A DNA stretch of 64,000 nucleotides from Nocardioides sp. (lineage in GTDB: Bacteria; Actinomycetota; Actinomycetes; Propionibacteriales; Nocardioidaceae). Shown here one piece after another: positions 32,981 to 43,797 of this stretch. Numbering within the stretch: the first letter of the stretch is position 1; the number at the start of each line of letters is the position of its first letter. The notes beneath the pieces were generated by a model. It had not been told where the DNA came from. It saw nothing but the letters and a program-made list of their open reading frames with translations, and ran no database searches. The translations under genes and the position numbers were made by a program. Location: NCBI GenBank assembly GCA_025924815.1, contig JAICHQ010000004.1, positions 1 to 64,000 on the forward strand. The letters are read 5' to 3'.

Positions 32981-33601
32981 ATGGCCAAGGCCAGGTTCGA
33001 CATCCCCGCCCAGGTTCCCGAGGGCGTCACCCGCCCGCTCTACGCCGGGGTCGGCGTCACCGACCGCGTCGTGGAGATCGTGCGCGACACGGTCTCCGAC
33101 GTGCAGAAGCGCGTCGCGGCGGCCCAGAAGGACGTGCAGAAGACCGTCTCCGGCTTCGACTACCAGCCACAGGCGCTGCGTGAGCAGGCCACCCAGGCCG
33201 TGACCGCGCGCGTCGCCGGCCTGCAGACCGAGGCGCGCAGCCTGCCGACCAGGCTCCAGAGGCTGGTCGACGATCAGCTCACCACCGTCGGCGACACGTT
33301 CGGCGACCTGGTCAAGCGCGGCGAGACGCTGGTCGGACGGATCGGTCGCCAGCAGTCGACCGCCGCCACCACTGCGTCGGCGAGGACGACGTCGGCCAAG
33401 GCGAAGACGACGCGGACCCAGGCCGCCAAGACGGCAGGCTCGGCCAGGAAGTCGGCCGCCCGGACGGCGAGGCAGACCAAGAAGAAGGCGACCCGGAGCC
33501 CGGCTCGCAGCAGCGCCAAGGCCACGGTCACCTCGGCCAAGAAGACCGCGAGCAGCGCGGCCAAGGCCGCGTCCGACGCCGCGGCGAAGGTCGGTGACTG
33601 A
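32981..33601 (+). CDS. hbhA: HbhA-like heparin-binding protein
   Basis: 206 residues. An N-terminal region of long amphipathic helices (about 20-125) resembles the mycobacterial heparin-binding hemagglutinin. The C-terminal tail (about 130-205) is almost entirely Lys, Ala, Ser, Thr and Arg in AKKTASSAAKAA-style repeats, the methylated heparin- and DNA-binding part of HbhA. GAAGGAG lies six bases before ATG 32981, so the open frame from 32915 is not used. In an environmental organism it probably tethers the envelope or nucleoid rather than host cells. Confidence 0.82.
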   Translation: MAKARFDIPAQVPEGVTRPLYAGVGVTDRVVEIVRDTVSDVQKRVAAAQKDVQKTVSGFDYQPQALREQATQAVTARVAGLQTEARSLPTRLQRLVDDQLTTVGDTFGDLVKRGETLVGRIGRQQSTAATTASARTTSAKAKTTRTQAAKTAGSARKSAARTARQTKKKATRSPARSSAKATVTSAKKTASSAAKAASDAAAKVGD

Positions 33602-33631
33602 CCGCACGGCCGCGACGCGGACCCGCCACGA

Positions 33632-33665
33632 CCGGCCCCCGGGGAGCACGAGACCCAGGGGCCGG
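33632..33665. terminator. Candidate terminator after hbhA
   Basis: CCGGCCCC at 33632-33639 and GGGGCCGG at 33658-33665 form a perfect eight-pair stem with an 18-base loop, 31 bases after the hbhA stop. There is no T-tract. Confidence 0.35.
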
Positions 33666-33720
33666 ACTCGTCTCGGTGCGTTCGTGCCGGCCGCACCGTC
33701 CTGCATGAGACGCTGGTGAC

Positions 33721-34059
33721 ATGCAGTCCGAGCAGCGCCCCTGGGGGGCCTGGTACGTGCTCGACCAAGGGCACGGCTACAAGGTCAAGCGCCTCGACGT
33801 ACGCCCGGGGAACCGCCTGTCGTACCAGACCCATGCGCACCGGTCCGAGCACTGGACCGTCGTGCAGGGCACGGCCACGTGCACGCTGGACGGCGAGACC
33901 GTCGAGGTGAGGACCGGTGACTCGATCGACGTGGCCATCGGCATGCCCCACCGCATCGCCAACCTGCACGATGACGAGCTGGTCGTCGTGGAGGTCCAGC
34001 GGGGCGACTACACGGGCGAGGACGACATCGTCCGCCTCGACGACGACTACGACCGCTGA
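33721..34059 (+). CDS. Cupin, type II mannose-6-phosphate isomerase domain
   Basis: 112-residue single cupin matching the C-terminal isomerase domain of ManC-type proteins: PWGAWYVLDQGHGYKVKRLDVRPGNRLSYQTHAHRSEHWTVVQG, where HxH and E bind metal, and TGDSIDVAIGMPHRIANL supplies the last histidine. It would interconvert fructose-6-P and mannose-6-P, feeding GDP-mannose for gmd. The usual guanylyltransferase half is absent, so it stands alone. Position between the two sugar segments agrees with the role. Confidence 0.8.
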   Translation: MQSEQRPWGAWYVLDQGHGYKVKRLDVRPGNRLSYQTHAHRSEHWTVVQGTATCTLDGETVEVRTGDSIDVAIGMPHRIANLHDDELVVVEVQRGDYTGEDDIVRLDDDYDR

Positions 34060-34084
34060 GCGCCGCCCGCTCGGTCGAGCACCA

Positions 34085-35440
34085 CTAGTAGGCCAGCGTC
34101 GCGTCGCCGATGCTGCCGTTGAACCACCGGTCACCCGTCGTGAGCATGGCGCCGAGGACCAGAGGGACGCTGTTGCCCACCGAGCCCAGGCCGCCGGACG
34201 CCGTCTTGGTGCGCACCGAGCCACCGTCGACGGTCGCGGTGATCCCGGCCGCGCTCTTGGCGCACGTGACCGTGTGCGGTTGACCGTCGGCCAGGGTGCC
34301 CCCGCCGCCACGAATGGTCGCGGAGTGGCCGTCGCCGTCCTCGGCGAGGCAGACCGCCAGGGCCTTGCCGTGCGAGTTGATGATCTCCAGGCCGTAGTAG
34401 CCGCCGGAAGTCGATCCGACCCCCTTGCGCATGACGTCGTACTTGCCGCCGCTGGGCGGCAGCGTCGTGGCGAGCGAGACCGTGAACGAGAAGTCCTGCG
34501 TGCCGGGGTCGAGACTGGGCGAGTCCGCGACGGTGACCATGCCGCTGCTGCCGTCGAAGCCGTACGCCGCACCGTCGCCGACGATGCCGCCTTGCGGCGT
34601 GCCGTAGTTGCTGTTGCCGGAGTCGTCGCCCAGGACGGTCGGCGGCGAACCGACCTCGTCGAAGCCCCAGTGCGCGCCGACCGTCCCGGGCGGTGGCGGC
34701 GGCGGCGGTGGCGGGGGTGGCGGGGCTGCGAGGCTCAGCGAAGCGTCGGTGAGCCGGCCGTGGAGCCAGTCGCCTCCGGTGCCGCCGGAGGCCTTCGCGC
34801 CGATGGTCAAGGGCGCATCGTTGCCGATCGCGCCGATCCCGCCGGACACCGTCTTGCTGGAGCGTGGAGCGAGGCTGTCGAGGCTCAGTGTGACGTTCGT
34901 GTCCGTCTTCGAGCACGTGATCGTGTGCGTGTCGCCGTCGGCGAGCGAGGCGCTCAGCCCGCTGCCACCGCTGCGTACGTGAGCGGTCGTCCCGGCGCTG
35001 CCCAAGAGCACGCAGAACGCCCTGGCGATGCCGCTGGCGTTGATGATCTCGACCTTGAACTCGCCGCCGTCGGTCGAGGCGTACCCCTTGCGCAGGACGT
35101 CGTAGTCGGTCCCCGCGACCGGAAGGTCCGTGGTGAGCGTCACCGAGTAGGAGAAGTCGGCACTGCCCGGGTTCAGGCTGGGGGAGTCGGGCACGGACAC
35201 TCGCCCGGTGCCGTCGAAGGTGAAGCCGGACCCGTCGCCGACGATCCCACCCTCGGGGATGCCGTTGTTGCGGTTGCCGGAGTCGGCGGCCAGGGACGAC
35301 GGAGGGCTGCCGACCTCCGTGAACGCCCAGTGCGCACCGAAGCTCCCGGCGTGTGCCGGTGCAGCCACGGAGATCACGACCGTGGCCGGGCCGAGGAGCG
35401 CCCCCAGCGTCAGTCCGTACCAGAAACGACGACGCTTCAC
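34085..35440 (-). CDS. Secreted protein with two LamG-like domains
   Basis: 451 residues. Signal peptide MKRRRFWYGLTLGALLG...PAHA, with cleavage near residue 31. Two homologous concanavalin-A/LamG-like domains (about 32-235 and 255-451), each starting GAHW.F.EVGSPP and each with DSGN...GGIVGDG...FDG, are joined by twelve consecutive prolines. There is no anchor, so it is released or held by the cell-surface glycan. Such domains bind carbohydrate, and its place among polysaccharide genes suggests glycan binding. GTG 35440 has GAGGAG seven bases upstream and a good promoter. Confidence 0.85.
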   Translation of the reverse strand: MKRRRFWYGLTLGALLGPATVVISVAAPAHAGSFGAHWAFTEVGSPPSSLAADSGNRNNGIPEGGIVGDGSGFTFDGTGRVSVPDSPSLNPGSADFSYSVTLTTDLPVAGTDYDVLRKGYASTDGGEFKVEIINASGIARAFCVLLGSAGTTAHVRSGGSGLSASLADGDTHTITCSKTDTNVTLSLDSLAPRSSKTVSGGIGAIGNDAPLTIGAKASGGTGGDWLHGRLTDASLSLAAPPPPPPPPPPPPGTVGAHWGFDEVGSPPTVLGDDSGNSNYGTPQGGIVGDGAAYGFDGSSGMVTVADSPSLDPGTQDFSFTVSLATTLPPSGGKYDVMRKGVGSTSGGYYGLEIINSHGKALAVCLAEDGDGHSATIRGGGGTLADGQPHTVTCAKSAAGITATVDGGSVRTKTASGGLGSVGNSVPLVLGAMLTTGDRWFNGSIGDATLAY

Positions 35441-35489
35441 GGGCGACTCCTCGTGCGACGGCCCGTCGACAGCCGGGATACTTCGGAAA

Positions 35490-35519
35490 GCAATACGTTT
35501 GCCGGTACCTCGTCGTCAA
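35490..35519 (-). promoter_or_regulatory. Promoter of the LamG gene
   Basis: Reverse strand: TTGACG (35519-35514), an 18-base spacer, TATTGC (35495-35490). Predicted start near 35483, a leader of about 43 bases. Confidence 0.55.
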
Positions 35520-35534
35520 CGACCCGGCCCACCT

Positions 35535-35550
35535 TCCCCCATTTTGGGGA
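35535..35550. promoter_or_regulatory. TCCCC-N6-GGGGA palindrome upstream of the LamG promoter
   Basis: TCCCC-CATTTT-GGGGA, centred about 60 bases before the predicted transcription start, the usual distance of a class I activator site. It is also 45-60 bases past the rfbC-rfbD stop and might instead serve as its terminator. Confidence 0.4.
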
Positions 35551-35594
35551 TGGGCGACCCAGGCAGGTCCGCGGGCAGGCCGGCCCTCGCCCGG

Positions 35595-36991
35595 CTACCG
35601 CCGGGACTCGTCGCCGGTGCAGTAGCTCCGCAGGGCGGAGTGCTGGTCCTGCGGCTCGAATCCGGTGGCCGCGAGCTTCGTCAGCGACAGCACGCTGCTC
35701 GCCGGACGGGGCGCGCTCACCCGCCCCGCGGCGTACTCCTGGCTGGTGACGGGGTGGACGTCGTCCCCGCTCCGCCCGCGCAGCTCGAACACCATCCGGG
35801 CGACCTCGGCCCACGTCGTCGGCGGGCCGCCGTTGCTGACGTGGTACACGCCGTACGGCGCGCCGCCCTCGAGCAGATGCCGAGTCGCGCGCGCGATCTC
35901 GTCGGCGAAGCCGAGCCGGCCGACCTGGTCGTCGACGACCGTCGCGGTCGCGCCGTCGTCGGCCAGACGGGCCATCGTCCGCACGAAGTTCGGCCCGTCG
36001 CCGACCACCCAGGACGTGCGGACGACGTAGTGCCGGGGTGCGGTCGCGACCGCGGCGTCCCCGGCGGCCTTGCTCTGCCCGTAGACCCCCAGCGGCGCCG
36101 GCTGCTCGTCCTCGTCGTGCTCGGCCACGGAGCCGTCGTAGACGTAGTCGGAGGAGAAGTGGACCAGGAGGAACCCGTGCCGGGCGGCCAGCCGGGCCAG
36201 CGCCGCCGGCCCGGCTGCGTTGACCGCCCAGGCCGCGCGGCGGCCGTCGGGGGTCTCGGCCGCGTCGACCGCGGTGTACGCCGCCGCGTTGAGCACCACG
36301 TCGTGCTCCCGCCACGGCCAGCGTTCCAGCGCGTCCTCGTCGGTCAGGTCGAGCTCGTCGCGGGTGATCCCGCGTGCGCCGGTGAGGGCCGCGAGCAGCG
36401 CGCGCCCGATCTGTCCGTCGGCGCCGAGCACGAGGGGCGTGCGCACCGGCACCGGCGTGGCCCGGGCGAGGCGTGGAGCCACCCGGTCGCGGTCGGAGAC
36501 CACGCGCTCGCTCGGCGGCAGCGGCCAGTCGATCGCGAGCGCCGGATCCGTGTGGTCGACGGTGACGTAGTCGGCGTCCGGCCGCCAGTGGTCGTTGACC
36601 AGATAGGTGTACGCCGTCTCGTCGCGCGTCGTCTGGTAGCCGTTGCCGACCCCGCGCGGGACGAACACGGCGGTGCCCGGCTCGAGGTCCACGGCGTACG
36701 TCGTGCCGAACGTGTCGCCGGCGCGGAGGTCGACCCACGCGCCGTACGCGCTCCCGGAGACGACCGCCACCAGCTTGTCCCACGGCTCGGCGTGCATGCC
36801 CCGGGTCGTGCCGCGGGTCGCGTTCCACGCGACGTTCGCCTGTACCGGGCCGAAGTCCGGCAGCCCGAGAGCGCTCATCCGCTCGCGCTGCCAGACCTCC
36901 GCGAACCACCCTCGCTCGTCGCGGCGCAGGTCGAGCCGCAACACGAGGAGCCCGGGGACGGGGGTGGTCTCGAGGCGGGGAAGGTCGGGCA

Positions 36992-36992
<1 letters not shown>
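35595..36992 (-). CDS. Fused dTDP-4-dehydrorhamnose 3,5-epimerase and reductase
   Basis: 465 residues performing the last two steps to dTDP-L-rhamnose. The epimerase half (about 1-165, cupin) has RDERGWFAEVWQRE, VAWNATRGTTRGMHAEPWDKLV and FVPRGVGNGYQTT. The reductase half (about 185-460, SDR) has LVLGADGQIGRALL, NAAAYTAVDAAE, FSSDYVYDG and YGQSKAAGD. These are separate genes rfbC and rfbD in most bacteria; the fusion ensures equal amounts. ATG 36992 shares one base with the rfbB stop. Confidence 0.93.
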
Positions 36993-38903
<1,911 letters not shown>

Positions 38904-38953
38904 CCCACCGGCCGAGCCGGGCGGAACCGTCTCGGGCCATCCACTGCTCGGCC

Positions 38954-40450
38954 TCAGTAGGCGCCGCGGGAGCTCAGCACCGCGCCGACGGTGCGGGCCA
39001 GGATGATGACGTCCTGGATCATCGACCAGTTGTCGACGTAGTAGAGGTCGAGCCGGATCGACTCGGTCCATGACAGGTCGGAGCGGCCGGACACCTGCCA
39101 GAGCCCGGTCATCCCCGGACGCACGCGGAGCCGGCGCGACTGCATGAGCGTGTAGCGGTCGACCTCGAGCGGCAGCGGCGGGCGCGGGCCGACCAGGCTC
39201 ATGTCACCGCGGAGCACGTTGATCAGCTGGGGCAGCTCGTCGATGGAGAAGCGGCGGATCCACTGGCCGGGCTTGGTGATGCGCGGGTCGCGCTGCATCT
39301 TGAACAGCCCGTCCTCGTACCCGACCTCGCTGTGGAGCTCGGCCAGGTCGCCCTCGGCGTCGACGACCATGCTGCGGAACTTCAGGCAGGTGAAGTAGTC
39401 GCCGTCGCGCCCGACACGGGTCTGCCGGAAGAGCACCGGACCCCCGTCGTGGCGCCGGATCTGCCAGGCCGCCCACAGCATGACGGGCGCGGCGATCGCG
39501 AGCATCGTGGCCGACCCGACGATGTCGAAGGTGCGCTTGGCCCAACGGAGGGCATCCTGCGAGCGCGGGCGGTCGAGGTGGAGCAGCGGAAGCCCGGCGA
39601 CAGGTCGGACGCGGATGCGCTCGCTCGACACGTCGGTGACGCCGGGGGCCATGATCACCTGCACGTTGTCGGACTCGAGGTCCCAGACCAGGTTGCGCAT
39701 CGCGAGCGGGTGATGGAAGGCGCCGCCCACGACGAAGACGACGTCGACGCCGTACGCGCGGACGAGCGCCGCCGCCTCCTCGACGTCACCGAGGACCTGG
39801 ACCCCGCCCTTGGTCGCGGGGTCGCCCACGGTGGGGACCAGGGCGCCCAGCACGTCGTACCCGAGCCAGGTCTCGCGCCGGAACACCGAGGCGACCGCGT
39901 CGACGTGCTCGTCGCTGCCGACGATCATCGTGCGCTGGCCGAGTGAGCCGTGCCGGCGCGCGCGGTGCAGCGAGCGTCGGAGGATGAAGCGGCCTACCAC
40001 CAGAAGGAGGAGGCCGATCCCGAACGCGAAGAGGAAGAAGCCGCGCGAGAGCGGGAACTTCGACAGGTAGCAGCCGATCCCCAGCAGGGCTGCCGTGAGC
40101 AGGCTGCCGTTGACCACGGCCTTGTACTCCTCGGCGCCGGCGCCGAAGACTCCGCTGTCGTAGCCACCGCGCAGGGCGATGACCAGGATCCAGCCGAGGA
40201 TGAGCGGCACCGCGACGAAGGCCACGGACTGTCCGAGCGTCGGCCCGCCGGCGGTCTGGGAGAGAGCGGGAGCGTTGGCCGTGTCGAACAGCAGGACCCG
40301 GCTCCGGCCGTACGCCGCCAGCGCCACGGCGGCCGTGACGAGCACGAGGTCGAGCACCAGCGCGGTCAGCGGGAGCGCGCGCAGGGCGCGGCTCTGGATG
40401 CGTAGTGACGCAACCGACGGCACAAAGGCGCGTTCAGGCGCGATGCCCAT
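38954..40450 (-). CDS. Initiating sugar-1-phosphate transferase (WbaP/WcaJ type)
   Basis: 498 residues. Several N-terminal helices (about 25-155), a middle CoA-binding-like Rossmann domain (MIVGSDEHVDAVASV...), and the C-terminal polyprenyl-phosphate hexose-1-phosphate transferase domain with KRTFDIVGSATML, CLKFRSMVVDAE, RRFSIDELPQLINVLRGDMSLVGPRPPLP and RPGMTGLWQVSGRS. It places the first sugar phosphate on undecaprenyl phosphate and so starts the repeat unit. It has a structured 5' leader. Glucose or galactose is the likely sugar; specificity cannot be read. Confidence 0.93.
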   Translation of the reverse strand: MGIAPERAFVPSVASLRIQSRALRALPLTALVLDLVLVTAAVALAAYGRSRVLLFDTANAPALSQTAGGPTLGQSVAFVAVPLILGWILVIALRGGYDSGVFGAGAEEYKAVVNGSLLTAALLGIGCYLSKFPLSRGFFLFAFGIGLLLLVVGRFILRRSLHRARRHGSLGQRTMIVGSDEHVDAVASVFRRETWLGYDVLGALVPTVGDPATKGGVQVLGDVEEAAALVRAYGVDVVFVVGGAFHHPLAMRNLVWDLESDNVQVIMAPGVTDVSSERIRVRPVAGLPLLHLDRPRSQDALRWAKRTFDIVGSATMLAIAAPVMLWAAWQIRRHDGGPVLFRQTRVGRDGDYFTCLKFRSMVVDAEGDLAELHSEVGYEDGLFKMQRDPRITKPGQWIRRFSIDELPQLINVLRGDMSLVGPRPPLPLEVDRYTLMQSRRLRVRPGMTGLWQVSGRSDLSWTESIRLDLYYVDNWSMIQDVIILARTVGAVLSSRGAY

Positions 40451-40464
40451 GGATTTCCCCCAGC

Positions 40465-40514
40465 AACTCCGGAGCGCCCCCGCGCTCCTCCCCCGAGTTA
40501 CGGGCGTCAGTCTA
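40465..40514 (-). promoter_or_regulatory. -10 box and structured leader of the sugar transferase gene
   Basis: TAGACT on the reverse strand (40514-40509) is a good -10. The leader then folds: GGAGCGC 40471-40477 pairs with GCGCTCC 40482-40488 (four-base loop), flanked by AACTC 40465-40469 with GAGTT 40495-40499. The stem precedes the start by about 15 bases. Confidence 0.4.
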
Positions 40515-40616
40515 GACCCGGGGCTCGGCCGCCGGGGTCCGACGCCGAATCCTTTACGTGCGACCGGCGCGCGGCCCGTCCCCGGCGAGGATGCGGGGGC
40601 GACCAGCCCGCCTGGC

Positions 40617-40622
40617 TACCCT
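40617..40622 (+). promoter_or_regulatory. -10 box TACCCT of the epimerase gene
   Basis: TACCCT lies six bases before ATG 40629; no ribosome site is present. A leaderless start is likely. Confidence 0.45.
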
Positions 40623-40628
40623 GACCGC

Positions 40629-41693
40629 ATGAAGATCCTGGTGACCGGCGGAGCGGGCTATCTCGGCTCGACGACCGCCAAGGCGCTGGAGGAGGCCGGT
40701 CACGTCCCAGTGGTGCTCGACTCGCTGCTGACCGGGCCGCAGGCCTTCGTCCGCGACCGGATCTTCTACGAGGGTGACATCGGCGACCGCGGGCTCGTCC
40801 GCCGGATCGTCGAGGAGCACCCCGACCTCGACGTGACCATCCACATGGCCGCACGCATCGTCGTACCGGAGTCGGTCGAGAAGCCGTACGAGTACTACCG
40901 CGACAACGTCGCGAAGTCGCTGGAGCTCTTCGACCAGCTCGAGCAGCTCGGCAAGGCGCGCATCGTGTTCTCCTCGTCGGGGTCGCTCTACGCCGTCAAG
41001 GCCGGCCCCTCGACCGGCCCCTCGACCGGCCCCTCGACCGGCCCCTCGACCGGCGGGGACCAGGGCTTCGAGGTGCGCGAGGACGATCCCCTGGCGCCGA
41101 CCTCGCCGTACGCCCGCACCAAATGGATGATCGAGCAGGCCCTGGAGGACATGGCCGCCGCGACGGGGCTCCGGGCGATCATGCTGCGCTACTTCAACCC
41201 GATCGGCTCCGATCCCGACCTCGAGTCCGGCATCTACGCCAAGGAGCCCTCGCACGTGCTCGGCCAGCTGGTGATGGCCTCGCGCGGACAACGGGACGGC
41301 TTCACCATCACCGGCACCGACCTCCCCACGCGCGACGGCACCGGGCTGCGTGACTACCTGCACGTGTGGGACCTCGCCCGGGCTCACGTGCGTGCCGTCG
41401 AGCGCTTCGATGACGTCCTCGCGAAGGCCGGCACCCCCAGCGTGGTGATCAACATCGGGCGCGGCGGCGGGGTCACCGTGCGCGAACTGGTCGACGCCTT
41501 CGAGCGGGTCACCGGTGGCCGGGTGCCGACCACGGAGGCGCCACCCCGACCGGGCGACGCCGTCGGCGCCTACGCGAACGTCGACCGGTCCCGTGAGCTC
41601 CTCGACTGGCGGACCGAGCTGTCGCTCGACGACGCGATCCGCTCGGCCCTGGCGTGGGCGGAGAAGCGGCACGAGGTCCTGGGGTACGAGTGA
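40629..41693 (+). CDS. galE: UDP-glucose 4-epimerase-like protein
   Basis: 354-residue extended SDR. MKILVTGGAGYLGSTTAKALEEAG binds NAD, followed by HMAARIVVPESVEKPYEYY, IVFSSSGSLYA, the catalytic SPYARTKWMIEQ (YxxxK), LRYFNPIGSDPD and RDYLHVWDLARAH. These are GalE hallmarks, giving UDP-galactose. Between SLYA and the catalytic tyrosine is an insert of four GPST units from a 12-base tandem repeat. Its stop overlaps the amidase GTG (GTGA). Confidence 0.88.
   Translation: MKILVTGGAGYLGSTTAKALEEAGHVPVVLDSLLTGPQAFVRDRIFYEGDIGDRGLVRRIVEEHPDLDVTIHMAARIVVPESVEKPYEYYRDNVAKSLELFDQLEQLGKARIVFSSSGSLYAVKAGPSTGPSTGPSTGPSTGGDQGFEVREDDPLAPTSPYARTKWMIEQALEDMAAATGLRAIMLRYFNPIGSDPDLESGIYAKEPSHVLGQLVMASRGQRDGFTITGTDLPTRDGTGLRDYLHVWDLARAHVRAVERFDDVLAKAGTPSVVINIGRGGGVTVRELVDAFERVTGGRVPTTEAPPRPGDAVGAYANVDRSRELLDWRTELSLDDAIRSALAWAEKRHEVLGYE
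41004..41051 (+). repeat. 12-base tandem repeat, four perfect copies, inside galE
   Basis: The unit GGCCCCTCGACC is repeated at 41004, 41016, 41028 and 41040. It encodes GPST four times in frame, so copy-number change would not shift the frame. Confidence 0.9.
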
Positions 41694-42481
41694 TCCTCCG
41701 CCGGTACGCCGCTCTCGTCGCCCTCGCCACGGTGGTGACCCTGGGCGTCGCCGGACCGGCACAGGCCACGCACGACTTCCGGGTCACCTCCGACGACGGC
41801 GGCCGGGCGCGGCTCCCCCTCGCTGGCCGGGTGGTCGTGATCGATCCGGGACACCAGCTCGGCAACCACAACTACCCGTCGGAGATCAACCGGCTGGTGC
41901 CGGCCGGAGGCTTCCAGAAGCCGTGCAACACCACCGGTACCGCCACCGACGGCGGCTATCCCGAGGCGACGTTCACCTGGCAGGTCTCCCGGGTGCTCGA
42001 GGCACGCCTCGTCGCGCTCGGGGCGACGGTCCGGCTGACCCGGCACTCCAACCGCGAGGACCGGTGGGGTCCCTGTGTCGACGTCCGGGGACGGGCCGGC
42101 AACAAGCGGCCGGCCGACCTCAAGATCAGCATCCACGGCGACGGCTCCTACGCGGCCGGGGCCCGCGGCTTCCACGTGATCGCGCCGACCGACCGGCGTC
42201 CCTGGACCCACGACATCTTCCGGTCGTCGCGGCGGCTGGCTCTGGACACCCGCTCGTCCCTGCGAAGCGTCGGTCTCCGCGTCGCCGACTACGTCGCCGG
42301 CGGCGACGGCCTCGACCTCCGGTCGGACCTGGCCACGCTCAACCTCTCGAACCTGCCGACGGTGATGGTCGAGCTGGGCAACATGCGCAACCCGACGGAT
42401 GCCCGCCGGATGACGTCGAGGGCCGGCCGGGCGACGTACGCGCGCGGCCTGGCGCTCGCCGTACGCCGCTTCCTCGGCTGA
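41690..42481 (+). CDS. Secreted N-acetylmuramoyl-L-alanine amidase
   Basis: 263 residues. Signal peptide from GTG 41690 (ILRRYAALVALATVVTLGVAGPAQA), then an Amidase_3 zinc domain: VVVIDPGHQLGN (first His), EATFTWQVSRVLEARL (Glu), LKISIHGDGS (second His) and VMVELGNMRNPTDA (catalytic Glu). It cleaves the peptide stem from peptidoglycan. The start codon overlaps the galE stop, so it is co-translated with the last sugar gene, perhaps opening the wall for polymer attachment or growth. Confidence 0.9.
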   Translation: MILRRYAALVALATVVTLGVAGPAQATHDFRVTSDDGGRARLPLAGRVVVIDPGHQLGNHNYPSEINRLVPAGGFQKPCNTTGTATDGGYPEATFTWQVSRVLEARLVALGATVRLTRHSNREDRWGPCVDVRGRAGNKRPADLKISIHGDGSYAAGARGFHVIAPTDRRPWTHDIFRSSRRLALDTRSSLRSVGLRVADYVAGGDGLDLRSDLATLNLSNLPTVMVELGNMRNPTDARRMTSRAGRATYARGLALAVRRFLG

Positions 42482-42490
42482 TCGCCCGGT

Positions 42491-42496
42491 TAGGGT
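42491..42496 (+). promoter_or_regulatory. -10 box TAGGGT of the acyl-CoA dehydrogenase gene
   Basis: TAGGGT is seven bases before ATG 42504 with no ribosome site between: a leaderless start that separates this gene from the amidase upstream. Confidence 0.5.
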
Positions 42497-42503
42497 CGTC
42501 GGC

Positions 42504-43673
42504 ATGGACCTGACCCTCACCGACGAGGAACGCGAGGTCCGCGAGTGGGTGCGGACGTTCGTCACCAAGGAGCTGGTGCCGATGGAGCCTCAGGTGCTCG
42601 AGCGCGAGCGCAACGGGGACCGCGGCGTCACCGTCGACGAGGTCGCGTCCCTGCAGGCCAAGGCGAGGGAGGCGGGCTTCTTCGGCATCCAGACGCCCGA
42701 GGAGTACGGCGGGATGGGGCTCGGCGCGGTCATGCACGCACTGATCGAGGTCGAGCTCGGCCGCACGTTCGTGCCGTTCAAGTTCGGCGGAGACGCCGAC
42801 AACATCCTGTTCGACGCCAACGACGAGCAGCAGGAGACCTACCTGCGGCCGACGATCGAGGGCACGCGCCGCAGCTGCTTCGCGATCACCGAGCCCGGGG
42901 CGGGCTCGGACGCCCGCAACATCCGCACCACCGCCGTACGCGACGGGGACGAGTGGGTGATCAACGGCGAGAAGACGTTCATCACCGGCGGCGACGTCGC
43001 GGACTTCACGATGGTCTTCGCCGTCACCGACAAGGAGAAGGGTTCCGACGGCGGCGTGACCTGCTTCCTCGTCGACCGCGAGGCGGGCTGGACGTCAGGG
43101 GTGATCCCGACGATGGGGGAGTGGGGTCCGGCGGCCCTGTCGTTCGCCGACGTACGGGTGCCGCACTCGGCGATCCTCGGTGAGGAGGGCCGCGGCTTCG
43201 AGCTGGCCATGCGCTGGATCGGCAAAGGCCGCTACCTGCTGCCCGCCCGGGCGCTCGGCTCCTGCGAACGACTGGTCGAGATGGCGATGGATCAGGCCAG
43301 GAACCGGGTGACCTTCGGGGAGCCGATCGCCAACCGGCAGGCGATCCAGTGGATGATCGCCGACTCCGCGGTCGAGATCGAGTCGCTGCGCTGGCTCGTG
43401 CTCACGGCCGCGTGGCAGGTCGACCACGGGCTCGACAGCCGGCAGGCGCAGTCGATGGCCAAGCTGGCGGGCGGCGTCCACGCCAACCAGATCGTCGACC
43501 GCGTGCTGCAGATCCACGGCGGCATGGGCTACACCCGCGAGCTGCCGATCGAGCGGTGGTACCGCGAGCTCAGGCTGCTGCGCATCTACGAGGGCACTGA
43601 CGAGATCCAGCGCCGGACGATCGCGCGCAACCTGCTCTCAGGCCACGTCTCGGTGCGCGGTCACCTCGGCTGA
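42504..43673 (+). CDS. Acyl-CoA dehydrogenase
   Basis: 389-residue FAD enzyme of fatty or branched acid oxidation. It has the N-terminal helical domain, CFAITEPGAGSDARNIRTTAVRDGDEWVINGEKTFITGG (FAD/substrate beta domain), and the C-terminal helical domain with RVLQIHGGMGYTRELPIERWYRELRLLRIYEGTDEIQR, where the Glu of YEGTDE is the expected catalytic base. Chain-length preference cannot be told. The 3' end carries a 17-base sequence repeated 124 bases downstream. Confidence 0.94.
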   Translation: MDLTLTDEEREVREWVRTFVTKELVPMEPQVLERERNGDRGVTVDEVASLQAKAREAGFFGIQTPEEYGGMGLGAVMHALIEVELGRTFVPFKFGGDADNILFDANDEQQETYLRPTIEGTRRSCFAITEPGAGSDARNIRTTAVRDGDEWVINGEKTFITGGDVADFTMVFAVTDKEKGSDGGVTCFLVDREAGWTSGVIPTMGEWGPAALSFADVRVPHSAILGEEGRGFELAMRWIGKGRYLLPARALGSCERLVEMAMDQARNRVTFGEPIANRQAIQWMIADSAVEIESLRWLVLTAAWQVDHGLDSRQAQSMAKLAGGVHANQIVDRVLQIHGGMGYTRELPIERWYRELRLLRIYEGTDEIQRRTIARNLLSGHVSVRGHLG

Positions 43674-43797
43674 ACGACCAGGGACGCCGCTCGGCCGGGG
43701 GTGGGGCATCGGGCGGTGGGCCAGGACCGTTTCGGGGTGGCAGGACCGGTCCCAGGTCACCGCTGGGCCGGGGTGGGGCAGCGGTCACCTCGGCTGA
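43657..43797. repeat. 17-base direct repeat across two gene ends
   Basis: GCGGTCACCTCGGCTGA at 43657-43673 and 43781-43797. The first ends at the acyl-CoA dehydrogenase stop; the second covers the stop of the convergent DHPS-like gene. A looser pair, GGCCGGGG(G)TGGGGCA, lies between, so an old local duplication is possible. Confidence 0.6.

Noticed and set aside
41004..41051. Short CRISPR-like array
   Set aside because: The 12-base units are directly contiguous with no spacers and lie in frame within galE. No CRISPR array or cas gene is seen anywhere in the window.
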